Part shown: positions 5,617 to 7,706 of the stretch, in pieces | Position numbering within the stretch: the first letter of the stretch is position 1 | Layout of the letters: every line of letters begins with the position of its first letter | From: Patescibacteria group bacterium | GTDB taxonomy: Bacteria; Patescibacteriota; Minisyncoccia; Phycocordibacterales; Phycocordibacteraceae | DNA: 7,706 bases | Reading direction: 5' to 3' | NCBI GenBank assembly: GCA_018826405.1 | Contig: JAHJZL010000024.1 | Location: 1-7,706, forward strand | Program-made: the position numbers and the translations under genes | The notes under the pieces: model-generated | Told to the model about the DNA's origin: nothing | Seen by the model: only the letters and a program-made list of their open reading frames with translations | Databases searched by the model: none

Positions 5617-6552
5617 ATGGAAGGCATCCCGCAATCGTCTACTGAAAGTATTTCTCATGCGATTGAGAAGAAGATCGCTTCATGGAAAGAGGGGCCCGTT
5701 GTGCTCGCCTCGGGCTCTTCATACAAGCTAGAGCAACTGAAATCTTTGGGAATGAAAGACGTTTCAGCAATTCCAGCTCCAGAAATGGAGGAGAGCGAGT
5801 TCTTCGGGCGATATGAAGACGGGAAGGGCAGGACTGATGAAATGGTTGCGGCCCTCGTTGCACGCACAAAAGTTAAGTACGCAATCGCAAATGGTGCCCC
5901 TGCAGACGCATTAGTATGCGGATTTGATACAGTTGTTTTGAAAGTAGAGGATTGGGGAGACAATCGCAAGAATACCTATCTCCAGAAGCCAGAAACACGA
6001 GAGCAAGCAAAAGAGGGGCTTGTTGATTTCTTTGTGCATCTCGCAACACAGAAAAGAAGACATGACGATTCGTATGCGGATATGAAGGAGCTTGTTGAGA
6101 TGCATCCAAAGTTTAATAAGAGGAGGGACGAGCTTGAAAACACCATGGATGTAGGAAATCCTCGTCCTCTCATTCTAGTTGCAACTGGAATGGCAGCGCG
6201 AGCTCCGGGAAAGGGAGAAGATATTGATATAGTTCCAACAGCAATGCGCCTACAGTCCAATGTACTGTATGCCTATTCAAGAAATACTCCTGAGGAGTTA
6301 CAGAGGCGATGCGAAGAACTCGCAGAGGAAGCACTCATTATTATGGGAGACCGCTGGAGCGGGATTACCACGGGAATTGATTATTCAGATCCACAGATTG
6401 TTGGCTTGTTGGACCTTCAGGAAATACCTGTTGTTTTAGGCATACCTCCTACGGAAGAGGGTGTTCTTAAGGGAATGCCGAAAGAAGCCTTTGAAAGAAT
6501 GCTGAGGGGAATGGCTCAAGAAGAAGTTACTCCGCACGAGCAAGACTCTTAG
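5617..6552 (+). CDS. Divergent Maf-like nucleotide pyrophosphatase with insertion
   Basis: Maf proteins hydrolyse non-canonical or canonical nucleoside triphosphates to monophosphates and have been linked to house-cleaning and septum control. This 311-residue protein has the Maf order of motifs. LASGSSYK (30-37) stands where LASASPRR is usual, PEMEESEF (55-62) corresponds to the acidic segment, ALVARTKVKYA matches the 'lA..KA' helix, and ALVCGFDTVV (98-107) carries the conserved Asp104. Then come LQKPETREQA (122-131) and, later, LILVATG (185-191) and EEALIIMGDRWSGITTG with VVLGIPP near the end. It exceeds the usual length of about 190-210. A charged insertion at about 144-184 follows the KP motif, and the loop after VATG is longer. 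The Arg-Arg pair is replaced by Tyr-Lys, so activity or specificity may differ. A Ham1/ITPase relation is the alternative, but FDTVV favours Maf. Confidence 0.8.
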   Translation: MEGIPQSSTESISHAIEKKIASWKEGPVVLASGSSYKLEQLKSLGMKDVSAIPAPEMEESEFFGRYEDGKGRTDEMVAALVARTKVKYAIANGAPADALVCGFDTVVLKVEDWGDNRKNTYLQKPETREQAKEGLVDFFVHLATQKRRHDDSYADMKELVEMHPKFNKRRDELENTMDVGNPRPLILVATGMAARAPGKGEDIDIVPTAMRLQSNVLYAYSRNTPEELQRRCEELAEEALIIMGDRWSGITTGIDYSDPQIVGLLDLQEIPVVLGIPPTEEGVLKGMPKEAFERMLRGMAQEEVTPHEQDS

Positions 6553-6902
6553 ATATCCTTCCCGTTAAACTCGCTAACGGTTAGAGCACTGAGATCTACA
6601 TCGTCCAGGCAGCGCACATTAATGGCGACCATCTCGTTCCCGGCTGGGTCTTTCCCAATTCCGTATGAGGCAGTTCCACAGGTCTTGCAGAACAAGTGAT
6701 CAATAAGATTCTTGTTGAAGTGGTACGTGGTGAGGCTGTCTTTTCCAGAAAGTAGTCTAAAAGAGGACGTGGACACAAAGGTTAGCAGCCATCCGCGCTT
6801 GGAGCAGAGGGAGCAGTTACAGGAAATAACGTCTTTTAGCTCCTCAATGTCTGCTTCGTAGCGAACACTCTTGCAATGGCATCCGCCAGTGTAGGTTTTC
6901 AT
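6549..6902 (-). CDS. GFA-family zinc-binding protein (Gfa/CENP-V-like)
   Basis: This 117-residue protein belongs to the GFA family (PF04828), named for glutathione-dependent formaldehyde-activating enzyme. Most members have no proven substrate. The cysteine pattern is complete: C8 and C10 in GGCHCKSVRYEA, C28, C30 and C33 in SCNCSLCSKRG, and C72 and C75 in FCKTCGTASYG. These ligands bind structural and catalytic zinc. The C-terminus VAINVRCLDDVDL also matches the family. Its stop interlocks with the stop of the convergent Maf-like gene (4-bp overlap). It follows the DUF2200 gene by 25 nt on the same strand, so the two may share a transcript. No ribosome site is visible. Confidence 0.94.
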   Translation of the reverse strand: MKTYTGGCHCKSVRYEADIEELKDVISCNCSLCSKRGWLLTFVSTSSFRLLSGKDSLTTYHFNKNLIDHLFCKTCGTASYGIGKDPAGNEMVAINVRCLDDVDLSALTVSEFNGKDI

Positions 6903-6927
6903 ACGGTAAAAAGGTTATTTAAAAGTA

Positions 6928-7281
6928 TTATGCCTTACGCATAATCTTCTCCATTGATTTTCCTTTAGCAAGCTCGTCTATGAGTTTATCCAAGTAGCGG
7001 ATCTCTCGCATGGTTTTTTCTTTGATGTCTTCAACGCGAATACCACACACAACTCCCGTTATTTTTTTTCGGTCTGGATTAAGGCGCGGTGCTTTTGCAA
7101 AGAACGTCTTAAAATCGGTCTGGTCTTTCACAATCGTATTCAATTCCTTCTGGGTGTATCCCGTGAGCCAGCGGATGATCTCATCAACTTCCTTTTTAGT
7201 GCATTCCTTCTTTTCTGCCTTAGCAACATACAGAGGGTACACACTTCCGAAGCTCATTGTGTAGATGCGGTGTTCTGCCAT
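6928..7281 (-). CDS. DUF2200 family protein
   Basis: This 117-residue cytoplasmic protein belongs to DUF2200 (PF09966), a family of unknown function. The start is the ATG at 7281, giving the family N-terminus MAEHRIYTMSFGSVYPLYV. The open frame continues to 7320, but the 13 extra residues run into the ssrA terminator and do not match the family. Conserved stretches include KKEVDEIIRWLTGYTQKEL, TFFAKAPRLNPDR, GVVCGIRVEDIKE and MREIRYLDKLIDELAKGK. There is no Shine-Dalgarno sequence. TACCAT ends 7 nt before the ATG, so a leaderless start is possible. It is followed by the GFA-family gene. Confidence 0.93.
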   Translation of the reverse strand: MAEHRIYTMSFGSVYPLYVAKAEKKECTKKEVDEIIRWLTGYTQKELNTIVKDQTDFKTFFAKAPRLNPDRKKITGVVCGIRVEDIKEKTMREIRYLDKLIDELAKGKSMEKIMRKA

Positions 7282-7317
7282 GGGTGTAATGGTAGCGCAT
7301 GCAGAGTAACAAATAAA

Positions 7318-7346
7318 CACAAAAGGACCCTTTGGGTCCTTTTGTG
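7318..7346 (-). terminator. Intrinsic terminator of ssrA
   Basis: A perfect 13-bp stem (CACAAAAGGACCC and its complement) with a 3-nt loop begins 6 nt after the tmRNA 3' end. On the minus strand it is followed by TTTATTTGTT. It separates ssrA from the DUF2200 gene on the same strand. Confidence 0.85.
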
Positions 7347-7352
7347 AAATTA

Positions 7353-7706
7353 GGTGGAGGTGCGGAGAGTTGAACTCCGGTCCGAACCCTGCTTTAAGAG
7401 CGAGTCTACGACGCGTAGCTAACGTTTTCGTTTCAGTAGGAGCATAAGAACGCTAGCAAAAACGCTCCTACCTAATCCCGTCTTTTAAGCCAAGAGCAGG
7501 GAGGCTCTTGATACCGATCTCGTAGAGAATTCCGCCCATATCACTAGCTACGAGAACCTAGAGATATGAACGTCGCATAGGCGAAGAGGCGTTAAGCCGT
7601 CTTGGCGTACGCGAACGCAAAGTCGGACTTACCGAAGTAAGGCGACATTACGCTTGCAAGAGTGTTCTTGGCAAGTTTGAGTGAATACGTTTTAAGGTGG
7701 TCAGCA
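7353..7706 (-). ncRNA. ssrA: Transfer-messenger RNA (tmRNA), 5' end outside window
   Basis: tmRNA enters stalled ribosomes as an alanyl-tRNA mimic and then serves as mRNA, tagging the broken protein for proteolysis. The 3' end is clear: a T arm at 7379-7363 with loop TTCAACT, then CACCTCC, discriminator A and CC. The last A of CCA is not encoded (the genome has T). Pseudoknots are visible. PK4 has stem 7471-7464 with 7443-7436 and loop 7457-7449 with 7426-7418. PK3 has CAAGAGC (7510-7504) with GCTCTTG (7497-7491) and TCCC with GGGA. PK2 has TCTCGTAG (7555-7548) with CTACGAGA and TGATA with TATCA. The 241 nt from tag stop to 3' end equal the E. coli distance. The acceptor 5' strand (expected GGAGGTG) and the D-like region are missing, so roughly 50-60 nt lie beyond 7706. 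Confidence 0.96.
7592..7672 (-). other. tmRNA tag-peptide reading frame (inferred, 26 codons)
   Basis: The proposed resume codon is GCC at 7672-7670, after AACTT, where other tmRNAs have the resume alanine about 12 nt past PK1. The frame runs to TAA at 7594-7592. The tag begins AKNTLASVMS, continues PYFGKSD and ends FAFAYAKTA. Most known tags are 8-15 residues and end in ALAA or similar; mycoplasma tags are about 27 residues and end in AFA, so the length has precedent. The frame is also open upstream to the window edge, so the resume codon rests on position and context and not on the frame itself. Confidence 0.65.

Noticed and set aside
7282..7320. 13-residue N-terminal extension of the DUF2200 protein
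   Set aside because: It reads into the ssrA terminator, and the family N-terminus is MAEHRIYTMSF at 7281.
7594..7618. Short tmRNA tag AFAYAKTA starting at GCG 7618
   Set aside because: It would require the tmRNA 5' end within the window, but no GGAGGTG acceptor strand or D-loop-like motif is found before it.

Overview
The window looks like an ordinary chromosomal segment of an ultra-small bacterium, most probably a member of Candidatus Patescibacteria (CPR), Parcubacteria/Kaiserbacteria-like. This is inference from overall character: short genes, tight spacing, many small single-pass membrane proteins, a DUF7282-like exported protein, weak or absent Shine-Dalgarno sequences, and several start codons sitting directly behind a -10 hexamer. 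The standard code fits, because TGA is used as a stop at 4059-4061 directly at an intrinsic terminator. I see no transposase, integrase, CRISPR array or phage gene.

Layout. 1-1047 (+): the 3' part of a metallo-beta-lactamase/beta-CASP RNA-processing nuclease. It shares a bidirectional terminator with the convergent translation operon infC-rpmI-rplT (2217-1077, -), in which infC and rpmI overlap by 14 nt. 2333-3980: a cluster of four small envelope proteins, two on each strand: a 95-aa single-pass protein, a DUF7282-like protein with a very acidic tail, a 70-aa single-pass protein and a GlsB/YeaQ-family protein. 4059-5150: a divergent pair with overlapping promoters, a small basic OB/cold-shock-like protein (-) and an unrecognised membrane-anchored protein (+). 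5203-6552 (+): a DUF1428 protein and a divergent, enlarged Maf-like nucleotide pyrophosphatase. 6549-7281 (-): a GFA-family zinc protein and a DUF2200 protein, probably one operon. 7353-7706 (-): most of a tmRNA gene (ssrA), whose 5' end lies outside the window.

The functional theme is translation and RNA: an RNA nuclease, IF-3, L35, L20 and tmRNA. These are mixed with small envelope and housekeeping proteins. The most unusual item is the tmRNA: the inferred tag is 26 residues and ends in ...FAFAYAKTA instead of ...ALAA, its coding part contains a UUCG hairpin, and the 3' CCA is not fully encoded. The Maf-like protein with its insertion, the acidic-tailed DUF7282-like protein and the unassigned divergent pair at 4059-5150 are the other places to look. 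I found no evidence for a multi-gene defence or biosynthetic system.
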